From contig CM028919.1 of the NCBI GenBank assembly GCA_016801845.1, positions 5,945,001 to 6,009,000 of the forward strand: DNA of 64,000 nucleotides, written 5' to 3'. The position numbers and the translations under genes were made by a program. The notes below the pieces were generated by a model. The model was not told the origin of the DNA. It did no database searches and was given only the letters and a program-made list of their open reading frames with translations. Numbering within the stretch: the first letter of the stretch is position 1; each line of letters starts with the position of its first letter. This document shows positions 52,052-63,410 of this stretch, in pieces. Origin of the DNA: Polydactylus sextarius. Taxonomy: Eukaryota > Chordata > Actinopteri > Polynemidae.

Positions 52052-52058
52052 TATAAAG
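52052..52058 (+). promoter_or_regulatory. TATA-like box
   Basis: TATAAAG sits in mixed-composition DNA about 1.1 kb before the signal-peptide start codon. It could serve a distal start site with a long or spliced 5' UTR, but a single TATA-like word in AT-rich DNA is weak evidence. Confidence 0.15.
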
Positions 52059-52739
52059 ACTTTATCCACCTCTCTGATACTAACTTGATCGCGCGCTGTT
52101 GGTGCTTGTGGGGAAAACAATGTGAGGAGCAGGAGTCAGCTCTGAAGTCAAGAGCCACGTGTTTTTTTTTTTTTTGTTTTTTTTTTTGAAGTGGTAGGGT
52201 TGGGGGAAAAAAATACATATAAGCAAGTTTAAAGCCGCGCCGTAGAGACTTTGTCTTTGCACAGGCGGATTGTTTGCGTGGGCCGGTGTATGCATATTTA
52301 ATCGGTGAGTGGGCAGCTGTAATTCTGAGTTGAGTACTGCCTCACCAAGTGAGCAAGTCAAGTATGAGGGATGAGAGAGAGAGGGTGAGGAAAAGGGCTT
52401 TTGGTGACAAGTGCGCGCTTGATCAGGTGTTGTTCTGGCGGAGGCCTGGGACGAGTCTTCAGTGATTCAGTGAACAGCTGGGACTGTTGTGAACTGACCA
52501 CAACAGGCCACAACTATTGAACTACACGAGGCGGTGGGATCTGGGTTGCAGAAAAGTTTCATTATTTATTTATTCTTTACATTTTCAAGGTGAATGATCT
52601 GTATTTTATGAATTATTTAACCGTGTTGTTTCGACAGTCTTGTTGCCTCTCTCACTGTTAAAGCGTTCAGGGGAAGGTTTAGTGTGGCAGGCAGGGGAAA
52701 ACACCAGGCGCTCATATACAAAGCCAGCACGTTTCAGTC

Positions 52740-53188
52740 TGTCTGCAGCAGCCGAGCGGTGCTGAGCACCACCTCCAGCATCACCAGGAGCAGCAACAGC
52801 AGCGGATCGAGGGAAGGATCTGGAGCTCAGTTTGAGGACCGACGACGCATATCTGCCAGACTCCAGACCAGTCAGTGAGCATAATAACCATACTAATCAT
52901 AATAATGCTCAGTGACCGGTCGCTGCTCGCAGATCGAGGCTCATTGAATGAACGGAGGTGTCGCTGGAAGCGCTGTCCGAGGTGCTGAAGCTGGGAAAAC
53001 GAAAACACACACGCACACACAAAACAACAACAACAAAAAAACAGAGGAGAGCCTCTGACCCAGACCGACGTTGTCCCTTTTCCAGTCGAGACTTAACACG
53101 CATGAACTGACGTGAATGCCGAGCAGCTCAGCACAGCAACACCACGGCCAGAGTAAATGGGACCGCACGTCGTCCGAGCGTTAGAAAC
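52740..53188 (+). promoter_or_regulatory. CpG-dense promoter / 5' UTR of the signal-peptide gene
   Basis: From about 52740 CpG dinucleotides become frequent (for example in the stretches near 52800, 52850, 52920-52980, 53065 and 53165-53180), in sharp contrast to the CpG-poor, AT-rich flanks. The block runs straight into the signal-peptide ATG. CAG/AGC-rich text around 52745-52805 is typical of vertebrate 5' untranslated sequence. The transcription start cannot be placed from sequence alone; a TATA-like TATAAAG lies farther up at 52052. Confidence 0.45.
52905..53184 (+). other. Cluster of upstream ORFs in the presumed 5' leader
   Basis: Four upstream ATGs open short frames ahead of the main start: 52905-52988 (27 codons, A at -3), 52948-53058 (36 codons), 53102-53110 (Met-Asn-stop), and 53116-53184 (22 codons, stopping only 4 nt before the main ATG). 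The last three have weak -3 contexts or tiny lengths. If transcription starts upstream of them they could lower or condition translation of the main frame; if it starts downstream they are irrelevant. Confidence 0.35.
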
Positions 53189-53246
53189 ATGGAGAGATTT
53201 TTCCTGCTCGTCCTCAGCTCTCTCGGCGTCTCTCGAGTCACAGCGG
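53189..53246 (+). CDS. First coding exon (signal peptide) of an unidentified secreted or membrane protein
   Basis: Seen: an ATG in strong context (A at -3, G at +4) opens 19 codons reading MERFFLLVLSSLGVSRVTA plus one extra base. The exon ends in phase 1 exactly at a consensus GTAAGT donor. The peptide is a textbook signal sequence: charged Glu-Arg start, hydrophobic core FFLLVL, then a polar segment ending V-T-A, which suits signal-peptidase cleavage. Known: leader exons ending in phase 1 are typical of immunoglobulin-superfamily proteins and of several receptor families, including Eph-type and neuropilin-type receptors. Inferred: this is exon 1 of a plus-strand gene that continues past the right edge; the product enters the secretory pathway. 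The open frame runs on into a (GT)n repeat after the donor, which is intron read-through. I do not recognise the protein, so no symbol is given. Confidence 0.72.
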
Positions 53247-53252
53247 GTAAGT
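53247..53252 (+). other. Splice donor of intron 1
   Basis: GTAAGT directly follows the signal-peptide codons (AGCGG before the cut). It matches the vertebrate 5' splice-site consensus perfectly and sets the exon boundary in phase 1. Without it the frame would read through a dinucleotide repeat. Confidence 0.7.
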
Positions 53253-53302
53253 TTATGTTCATGTGCAATCAGAGGGAACGTTTCCATGATGATTTTGTAT
53301 TT

Positions 53303-53303
<1 letters not shown>

Positions 53304-53341
<38 letters not shown>
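53304..53341. repeat. (GT)19 microsatellite just inside intron 1
   Basis: Uninterrupted GT repeat starting 57 nt after the splice donor. It makes the exon-1 frame read through into Val-Cys repeats. Confidence 0.95.
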
Positions 53342-53342
<1 letters not shown>

Positions 53343-54283
53343 TTTTAGCGCAGCAGCCCGTCCTAGCATCCACCTCATACAGTGGTATTTTATTGCCTGA
53401 TTTAGGGAGAAAATACAGCAACGACATGTGGGTTAAAAAAGAAAAGGGAAGCTCTGTTGTGGAGGGTTTTAGATTTGAACGCTATTACTGCGAGACGTTG
53501 CGTAGTCTGTTGTGTTTGTGGACAGGCTGACCGTGTTTGCAGGCTACTAGAGGTATTTCCGTGTTGTCATCTGATGAAACAAATAGGAAGGGATTCGATT
53601 CACAACCTGTGAAATGTACACAGACTCACAAATCAGACAGTTGTCGTGTGGATTTAATGAGATCACTGATGATAAATTGGCCTGTACCAAACTACATGAC
53701 TGTCATGTGTTAAATCAGTGTGTGTATGTGTATGTGCGTGAGTGTGTGTGTTCGGTGTGAGCCACCTGACCTTTGAATCTCATTTCAGACAGGTACTGTA
53801 AGCTGATGCACAAACACACACACACCTCTCAGACACCCGCTCAGTGTAGATCTGAGCCATGTATCAACACTGTTCATTACTGTGAACGCTAGACGATGCT
53901 ACTGTATGGACACGTCGAACGGTGATCATCAGTGAGAGTCTAAAATGTGTGACCGTAATGAAGTGGCTGGTGTCTCAGTAGAAACACACACGATTGGCTG
54001 CGTGTGTGAGGAGCGATAGTGGTCCTCTCACACAGATCTATGGAAACACCACTCATGCGTGCTGTGCCTGTCTGAGTGCTGGTGTCCAATATATCCTCTA
54101 CTGTATGTGTGCATCTATAAAACATGTCTTTTAGAGACCCACACACACACACACACACTTTGGCTGCTCACGACGATGGGGAGCCACACTTCATTCCTGA
54201 CACACTCCTGCCAGCAAAAAATGCTGGTTCTTTCAGCATCTTTCCACTTCCCAAGCTTCCCACAGATGATAAATCACTGTGTT

Positions 54284-54287
<4 letters not shown>

Positions 54288-54349
<62 letters not shown>
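54288..54349. repeat. Compound (CT)14(CA)17 microsatellite
   Basis: A pure CT tract of about 29 bp joins a pure CA tract of about 33 bp. The first half is homopurine/homopyrimidine, the second alternating purine/pyrimidine. Confidence 0.95.
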
Positions 54350-54353
<4 letters not shown>

Positions 54354-55599
54354 CTCACACATTTACTATTATACAGTTTACTGACACACACGATTTGTGT
54401 CTTGTGTGCTTTTTGGCTTTTATAGTCATGTTGTAAAAAGACTGTATTACAAGGTGGCGTTCAGGCGCAACACTTCCACTGGTAGGCAGGCAGTGGGATG
54501 TCTGTAATGGCCGCTAGCGCTTTCATTGCTACGTTGGTGTTGCTGTGTGAGCTCCCCTACATAAAGAACATAGATTATTGAAGAAGAAAAAAAAAAGCAG
54601 CACATTAAAACTTCATGAGTGTATAACACACTGTGACACACATTGACGCAATTGCAACGTCTGATAACACAAGTTGTATTCATAGGTTAGCATTATATGA
54701 ACAAATCTTACAGTGTGTTTTAATGCATTTACTAAATGTTTATACATCAGTTATGGAGGTTTTATTAGTGGAGTTGATGAGAAATAAATTAATAAACACT
54801 TAAAATGCTCTTATATCTACCTACAACTCCATTATAGTCTGTTATAGCCCATTAATTTAATGCTTATGCTGCTCGTAAATATGTATGGGATTATTTCTTG
54901 AATCACTGATGTGTGCAATATAACAAGAACAGTAGCATGCATCATAAAAACACACTCAAAAAAGAAGTGATTCGGCAGTAAAGCTGAGTGTGGACGGGGA
55001 AAATAAAACTGGTTTGTTCCAGTTCGTGTTTTTATGGACAAAAAGTTTTTAAAGTGCACAAGTATTCTCTCTTGTCTAAAACTATTGGACTATCAAGACC
55101 AAGAAGAGGTAAATAATGAAGTCAGAGAAGACTATCTTCCAGTAATTTGCTCCTCATAAATGGATTGATGTACAGAGGAATTTCACATCAGATCTAGTCT
55201 TGAATCTATTTGGTTTTGATTTTTTTTAGGTCACTGAAGCTGTCCGTGTATAGTTTCCTACTCTGGTCTCTCAGATCTGGACCTCAGTCAGACTACCTCA
55301 TTAAATAAAGGTTATGCCTGTGTTATCTCCGAGCTGCCCACTCAGAAAAAGAAAATGAAAACATCGACCACATTTGTACAGCAACTGAGCAAAAACTTCA
55401 TCCGCTGATGAAAATCATGTGAATGTGAAATGAATCAAAAGGTCCAGAAAACCCATTAAACCGACCTCGAGGTGAAACTGTTTTGTCAACAAATGTTTTC
55501 AAGAATAAAATCAAATCTGAACCTCGTCTGAGCTGAGATGTTTTGAAGAAGTGACCACACACAGAAACTTTCACACTTCACTATTAAACTCTATTCAAG

Positions 55600-55621
55600 T
55601 TTTTTTTTTTTTTTTTTTTTT
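55600..55621. repeat. Poly-T tract
   Basis: Twenty-two consecutive T residues, with a shorter A-run at about 55666-55678. No recognisable retroposon separates them. Confidence 0.9.
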
Positions 55622-56765
55622 GTCTCCCTGTTTATTTTAAGCTTCAGCCAAACATCAACTATCAGGAAAAAAAAAAAACAGGCCAAATCGATGTTGAGGC
55701 AGGAGAAGTGGGCCGGCTGAAGCGAGTGGGTGCGTGCCACAGCACCATAAAATTTACACTACTGACGTCTTTACTGTGTCTGTGTTTATAGTGACTCATA
55801 AACAGTTGGTTGATCCCAGGGAAAAGGGAAAGGTAATGTTTCCATTTAAAATGTAAATCGACTCTCTAACACATTAATCTAAATGAGGCCATAAATCCTA
55901 GTAGGCAATTTTTTTTCTTTCCCCTGGTCCCTAACAGTTCTGTGAGTTTGGAAAAAGACAGAAAAAATAAATCAATGAATCAATCAACAAACTGATCAAT
56001 GATGTAAACGTTGGAAATGCTCCAGGCTGTTTTCTTTGTTAGAGACATGTGAATAATAAGTGAATAAAACAAAGTGTTTTCAAAAGCACAGAGGTTATAT
56101 TTAATGTGGTAAACCAAATAAATAAATAAATAAATAAAAAAGTGGGCAAACTTTTTGGCAGCTCCCTGCCAGGTGATAAATTCTCAGTGTGTACAGTTTA
56201 TTATGTGTCAAGTGTTAAGCCATCTAGCATCCATAGAGAGGAGTTATAGGCCTTCGCTGTGAAAGCCAAAGTTTGTAAAAGTGATCCATCTTTTCTCCTC
56301 GAACACCAAATTATCATCAAACAAGGAACAGAGTTAAACTGTGAATATTTAAGAGGCTCGATCAGTCAGACACGTGCAAACCACACAAACAAAAAACTAA
56401 ATTAAACTAAAATAAATCGATGTGGTTTCACATTATTTTCTCGTTTGCCACAGATTTGTTGGTGTCCTAGCACTTTAATGATTTTTTTGGTATTTTTTGT
56501 AAAATTCACAGTTATTGCCAAACACACACACAAAGTCCGTTATGACTGAGGTGGAGGACGAGGTGTATTCATGATCTGACACTGAAGCAGCGATGTCATC
56601 ATGTGAGGTGGTTTAGTTTGGATCCTGTAAAAGCTGCCCTGATTTTATTCAGATGTGTGTCCTTTAGACCTGCTGGGTATCTGGAGCAGCCTCCTGATTG
56701 GACAGCTGAATCATCGCTGTTCCCTCTGAATAGGCTCTCTAACAGGACACAGGAAGAATGGGAGC

Positions 56766-56801
56766 TGTGTGTGTGTGTGTGTGTGTGTATGTGTGTGTGT
56801 G
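56766..56801. repeat. (TG)n microsatellite
   Basis: TG repeat of about 36 bp with one TATG interruption. Confidence 0.93.
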
Positions 56802-56910
56802 GCAGGGGATACAGTGTGTGCACATGATTATCTGTTCATTAGTTTTCCTCCTGTGAATTGCATGAGCACAATTAGCTGTTGGAAATTATTGGCTGTTTGT
56901 AAGTTGTTTT

Positions 56911-56931
56911 AAAAAAAAAAAAAAAAAAAAA
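56911..56931. repeat. Poly-A tract
   Basis: Twenty-one consecutive A residues, preceded by GTTTT. Confidence 0.9.
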
Positions 56932-57321
56932 CAGACTGCTGCTCTCCGCTTATTACAGAGCGTCACATAGTCGCTGCTTTTGCTTCTTACAAATACGTTG
57001 CATCAGATTTGTTTTAACAATGAACTGCAACGTGTTTTGTTACAGTATAGTTTTTCTTCATGTTACTGTTGTTTTCTCATTAATCAAAGTTGTGAGGTTT
57101 GATTGTGTTTTATGTTTTTATTATTATTATTGTCATATTATTTATCATAAATCCTTTACTGATGTCTGTATTGATTTTTCATTGTTTAATACCTTTACTA
57201 CACAATGCTTTACCCTGTAACCCTTAACACATCTGCACACACAGTCTCTGTTGTAACAGCCCGGCCAAAATCAATATAAAGTATATATGAATAACAGTAA
57301 TGTAATTCAATTTTACATTGT

Positions 57322-57436
<115 letters not shown>

Positions 57437-59721
57437 GGCTGTATGCCAGTTGTTTACAAATGAAATTGAAACACTATTGTTGTAATGCTTGGAATCCGTG
57501 GCACAAAAGGTAGGCCTTATATTTTGTATATGCTGCTGTTGATGAACTGTAAATGTACTTACAAGTATGAATAAACAAGAAAATCTAGTCGAGCTAACTC
57601 AAATATTATAGTACATTTTTGCTGCCATTGTTAATTTGAAGTAGTAATTTGTTGTTTTTCTTTGTGAACTATGATTCAAGAAATTTGAAATGAGATTTAC
57701 ATCATTATGATGCAGAATTAACAGCCCTTCTTTTACTGTTTGAGCTAACAGTAAAAATAGCTTTGTCAGTTGGTTTGTAGTTATGCAACAGTCAGCACTG
57801 GCCATTACTGACTAAGTATTTAACTACATTTTATCTCTACATACAAATTACTTTAAGTGATGAAACATCATGTAATGTCCAATATGATGTGTATGTCTAA
57901 ATCAAAAATGTTAATTATGGAACCATCTCAGATTCTTTTCAAAATTCATCTGGACTCACACACGAGTCGATTAGATTTTAGTTGTAAAAGATCAACTGGA
58001 CCAGTCAGTTTAGGAGATAAATGTAGTTTTTCTTTCGAACTTAAATAAAAGTTTTACTTTGTTTTCTGTTACATGTATTTTTGGTTCTCTTGTCTGTGGA
58101 CTTGTTGTTTTGGAGAGGGCTGCATGTGCGCAGGTATTTTTGGCGCGCAGGTGTGTGGTGAGCCGTGTGTACACACACAACCAGCTTTAGAACAAAGATG
58201 AAGCTGGAACTAATTCGTTAGCTCGGTTTGACAGTCTGTGTATTTCTGGAAACACAGAATTGGGGCTAGGAGACAAAAAAAAAAAAAAAACAAGGAAAAA
58301 AAAAATCTGTCCTTTTCGTTGTTTTGTTGTTGTTACTGTGTCAGTCCTGCCCAGATAATCTTCCTTAATCCTTCTGACACTCACGCTGTCGCTTTGTCAC
58401 CTGACCAGCTGATGTAAAGGAAGAAGAAAACCCAGATTCACAACGTCCTTTGAATGTCTTTGCACATAAGTGGCTGCTGAGTGTTTGTCTCCAACACACT
58501 GGGGCTGCTGCTCTTTCCTCTGACACTTCATCACCTTCTTCTTCATTTCAAAAAATACTTTTTTTTTTTTGTTGTTTTTTTTTTTGTGTGTGTGTGTGTT
58601 TGTGTGTTTGTGAGCGTTCATCAATGGCTTAGAAAAACACAGAGGAATATAGCGATGGCCTTGTGTTTGATAGCAAGAGCTCACAGGAGCTGAGGCTTTT
58701 AGATCTGATGGCAACACTCAGATTAAAACCAAACAGCAGGGGCTTTTGAAAAGAAAATAATTGAGATTTTAATCTTTTGCTTCAGAAACAGTTTTTTTTT
58801 TTTAAATGTAATACCACTTGGAAGCTTTTTAAGGAGTCCTGTTTTTGTTGTTTGCCAGAAATGGAATGGAACAGGAATTAGGGAACAGATTGGCACAATC
58901 ATCTGGACGGTGGGCCAGTGAGAGAAAGCAACGGCGATGCCAAAAGACTGACGTGGTGGTGGCGGTGACAACAACGGCGGCAGCTTTCTGACGCAAACTG
59001 TCATATGTCCAGTGTCACAGCTGAATGTGCGCAGGTGGAAGGAGGGTCTGAGCTGCCATTTAGAGGGAATCAGAGCCACAGGCTGCGTCACAGACGTATT
59101 TGCATGTGCACTTGAGTGTGTGTCCCTGAGGGTTTTTTTAGCTGTTTTTTTATTCATCCCGTTTAGCATAAAGATAAAGCAGGTTATAAATGTGTATGTA
59201 GGAAGATACAAAGAAACTGTTATTTATCTAATGACCACTCACACACACAACTGGTTTGTTTGTTTGTCTGTGGACAAAACATCATAAAAAAAGCTGCAGC
59301 GTTTCAACAGAAACCACACAGACCCAAGGATTTATCCACCTCCTATCATTTAGTGTATAATGTTATCGTATTTTACATCGCGTCCTGATTTCCACAGCTG
59401 ATTTATTGTCATTATTGTTATCATACACCAATGTTTTTACATCGTGTAGTTATAAATATCTCTGTAACAAATAAGCGTGCGTTTAAGTTGAAATGCCATT
59501 AGTTCCCTAAAAATCTTCAGCCATGACACTTCTTCTTTCTCGTATCGTTTAAATCGTTGTCAAAGTGCGACACTTCATTAAGAATGTAGATTGGAAGGTG
59601 AAAAAGTGGCGTTAATGGAATAATTTCACACTGAAACAAATTTGTATTTTTTTTTTTCAAATGAAAAATGAAATACAGCTTCTGGAAGGTTGTTAATTAT
59701 ACTGTCATGACTGGAGAGTGG

Positions 59722-59724
<3 letters not shown>

Positions 59725-59760
<36 letters not shown>
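59725..59760. repeat. (TG)18 microsatellite
   Basis: Uninterrupted TG repeat ending in GCGTGC. Confidence 0.95.
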
Positions 59761-59762
<2 letters not shown>

Positions 59763-62051
59763 CAGTTTATGAGGTACTTCAGCCAAAGAATGATGTGTTG
59801 TTTTGTGAAATCTTGTTATGTTTTGACCTTCAGGGCCACCGTAGGTTGGAGTGGCAAAAAAAAATAATCACATATTCTCCACCACAGAAGAAATAGATAG
59901 ATTCAAGTCCACAGAAATAAGCATTTGTATGGTTTTAGCACACAACTGTGTGTAGGCCCCTGGATTCCTCCTCCTCCAGCTCTCAGCAGCACAGCATAAA
60001 AATAATGTTTTTGTTATGGTGCTGGGCATTCAAATCCTATGTGACTGTGTGTGTTTGTGCGAGCCCACAAGGAATTTACCTGCACTATCTTTTTTTTAAT
60101 ATACTTCCACTAGTTTAACTCTTTTACAAAAGTTTTGTGTCCTCTTCCAAATGTTGCATCTGAATATGAATGTGACCCTGCTGACAGAAACATGCGTGTG
60201 TTAAGATGTAAACATATGTGAGACTGACAGCATCTACATGAGTCAGTTTCTCACGATGCCTCCCACCTCTGTGCTGCAGCTACAACACATGTGGGTTTTT
60301 GGTGAAGGAGGAGGAGCCTCAATATTCAGTCATGGACCAGTAGTCGGTCACGCAGCGCGTCAGCCTAAAGGGAATACTTGCTAGAGAGACACAGAGAGAT
60401 GAAGGCAGTGATGGATAGAGAGAAGGCAAATGAATGCATGCAAAATGAGAAGAGTGTTGGAGCCACAAGAGAGGAAGACAAACCCAGAGAGACAGACAGA
60501 GAGAGAGACAGAGAGCTAGTGGCAAAAGAAGACAGTGAAACATGGAGGAATCAGAGAGAGTATTATTCACATTCTCCCTCATCCACCAGGCTGTGACACC
60601 AATCCTCACAGGCAGCTACTGTAGGCATTACTCCACCAGCTGTGCATGAGTCCTGAGCAGGGTTGGGACAACTTCGCACAGAGAGGTTACAGTACAACAG
60701 AAAGAGCGAGAAGAAGAGTGAGAAGAGGAAAGTGCATTATAAAGCACTGATATCATATTCATAACCCTATGTCAAGCTGTGAGCTTTTTTAGTGTTGTCA
60801 GCCACATCTCATATTGCTGCTGTTTCCCTGCCCTGGGCTGGGTGGCTTGGTCACTCCCGCTTTGAGAGCAAAATTCATCGGCGCTGGGTTTGTCAAATAA
60901 TCAGCCTCACGGCACTCCTTTGCCTTTCTGAATTATCTAGCTTGCATTCTCTCTGCACACAATGCTGTATTGATTTTCATACCCTGCCTTTTGACATTTA
61001 ATTAGAGAAAAGTGTGTGTATATGTGTGTGTACGTGTGTGTTTGTGCGTTTGTGTCTATCTGACGGAAAAGAAAGAGAGAAAGATGCTGTTTTTGCAACC
61101 TCGCACTCCCACACCTCAGTGTTCTTGTGGCCGGCGGGGTTGGAAAATTCATTTCCTATGAGTAAATAACTCATTTCTGCACAGAGGGACAAAAAGACCC
61201 TGAGGTCTGATTATTTGACGGCGGCGGGCAGCTGTGTATGGAGGCAGCATGGACCATAGAGGATGCACACATGCAGGAAACACACACATACAGGCGCTGC
61301 GTGGCCATGAATAGGAGACAATTCTAATTAATTCAGAGTTAAAGATTATTTTCCAGCCTAAACACTTCTCTTCCTTTATTAGTGGCACGTCTGCCCACAT
61401 GCTAGAGCAGTCTGTGAGTAGCATGAGACTAATCAATAGGAGAATAGTACATAGGTGAGTCACAGCCTCCCATCTCTCCCCTTTTCACCCACCATCTCCT
61501 CTCTGCACCCAGATTCCCATTGAAGTGTCAGTTACAGACAGAGCGCCTCACACACCAGAGCTGTGGAGGGGCTGCCAAAAAAGCCCCGGTGTAGTAGCTG
61601 TTCAGAAATACAGTGAGAGACAGACAGAGATGAAAGGAACGAGAGACAAGAACAGATAGACGGCAAGGGGCGTGAGTGTGTGTGAGTGAGGAGGAAGGTT
61701 TAACACAGAGTCTATTACAGCCAGGGAAACAGGAGCTGAAAGCAAAGCAAATAGGGGAAGAAATACAGGAAATGTGGATTTCCTTTGACAAGGATATGGT
61801 GGATCCTGATCCAAAGAGTCTGGCAGCTGTGAAAAACACAAAGAAGAAGAAGAAGAAGATAAGTAGTCGTATGGAAAAGTGGCAGCACATCTGTGAAACA
61901 GTATGAAGCCTCTAATGAAAAAGACAGTTTGGGCAATCAATTATAAAACATGACACAGCGTTACAGTGTGTACAGATGTGTACACATGCATGAGATAGAA
62001 CTTCTGAATTATTCACCAGATGCTTGAGTTTCTAAATGAGACACATTAACA

Positions 62052-62088
62052 CCTCACGTTCGCTCACGTTCACTCACGTTCGCTCACG
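62052..62088. repeat. 10-bp minisatellite, about 3.5 units
   Basis: The unit CGCTCACGTT recurs at 10-bp spacing with one change (CACTCACGTT), ending CGCTCACGAC. A complementary GTGAGCGTGAG lies about 20 bp downstream, so the strand could fold back. Confidence 0.9.
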
Positions 62089-63410
62089 ACCCTCCAAACT
62101 CGTGTGTGAGCGTGAGTGTGTGTGTGTGTGAGCTGCATGTGTGAGTACGAGACCACGTGCCAAGGTCTCCTCTGACACACGCACAAGGGCAAACTCCAGA
62201 TCAGCACAAAATCCTGATGGCTCTATCATGGCACATTAACTATGAATGAGGGTGGGGGGCTAGCTTCCCTGCCAGCTGTATGTAGGTTAACCCCCATGAG
62301 CACAGTGCGACCGCTGCTCTGAGACTCAATAACGTGTTAACGGAGGAGGAAGCAAACAGCAAGCAATTGTAATTCTGCAATTTATAGCCACTAATTCCCG
62401 GCGGGTTCATGCTTTGCGGCCATATGGCTGAGACACAAGTTTTATTTCTTCTATCTCTCCCCCACCCGCCCAACGTGTTCCTTCTGCTGCACCCTGCCTG
62501 TGATATTCTTATTAGTTCATCTTCCATACAAAGTGTTTATTTACTATTAATGAACTAAAGTAGTTGCTAAAGTTGTTAATTTGACTTAGTAGCAGCACAG
62601 TGATCTGAAAAGCGAAGGAAGAAAGTAACAAACAAGCCCTGTGCTTGCCTGAACACCATGTAGCCAACAGGCAGTTTTCATGTCGGTTCACAAGCCTACA
62701 GGCTAACTCATTAGCATCCGGGGAAGCAGAACCAGCCCAGGGGTCTGACTCTGAGAAATGCATTTCTAAGCAGTAATAAGGTACAAATCAGTAGTATTTC
62801 CTCATGGGGGCAGATGGAGGGTGAAACACCAGTCTGCTCGTTTTCATGATTTCGCCGTCTCAAAGCCTCTGCTGTTGGTTCCGGTTTCACACTGAATCAC
62901 ACTGTGTCAGCTCAAAGAGGTCACAGGTGCAGCGCAGTCGAACATGTTACTGAGCATCCAGATGTGTGCTTATAACAGGTTCTGTTACAGCAGTAAAATA
63001 CAGGGGTGTGACTAATAAAATGAATGGTGTCTCTTTCTAGTGTCCCAGTGAGCTGAAGAAGCTAAATGTAATTCAGTCATAATATATTTATGACCTGTGC
63101 TTAAAACAGATTCAATTTAAAAACTGATTCATATCATTCAAGGAGAAAGAAAATATTTACGCTTTAAATAAATGATGTTGGAAAATGATAACGTTGACCC
63201 AAAACTGGATTATAGTGAGCTACTGCACCAGAGCATTAGGAACCCTAGAGGTCTCAAGATCACTGAGTGATGATTAGATTTTTGTAATTATAGAAAATGA
63301 GAAAAATACAAAAATATAACATCTTCTCAAATATTAATAGCCTGAAGATAAGTGCTGCACAAGCACCTTGTATCGAAAAATAACTTACTTGATCAGTAAT
63401 CGTGTACATA

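Noticed and set aside
53189..53530. 113-codon reading of the signal-peptide frame
   Set aside because: Beyond codon 19 it reads through a perfect splice donor into a GT repeat, so only the first 58 nt are taken as exon.
54059..54436. 125- and 86-codon frames with Thr-His and Ser-Leu runs
   Set aside because: They are translations of the (CT)n(CA)n microsatellite.
58723..59211. 162-codon open frame on the minus strand, the longest in the window
   Set aside because: It crosses A/T homopolymers that yield Lys/Phe runs, has no recognisable domain and no splice signals in place, and lies inside the presumed first intron. Length alone is not evidence here.
60378..60596. Glu/Arg-rich 72-codon frame
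   Set aside because: Produced by a purine-rich (GAGA) tract; the opposite strand is equally open.
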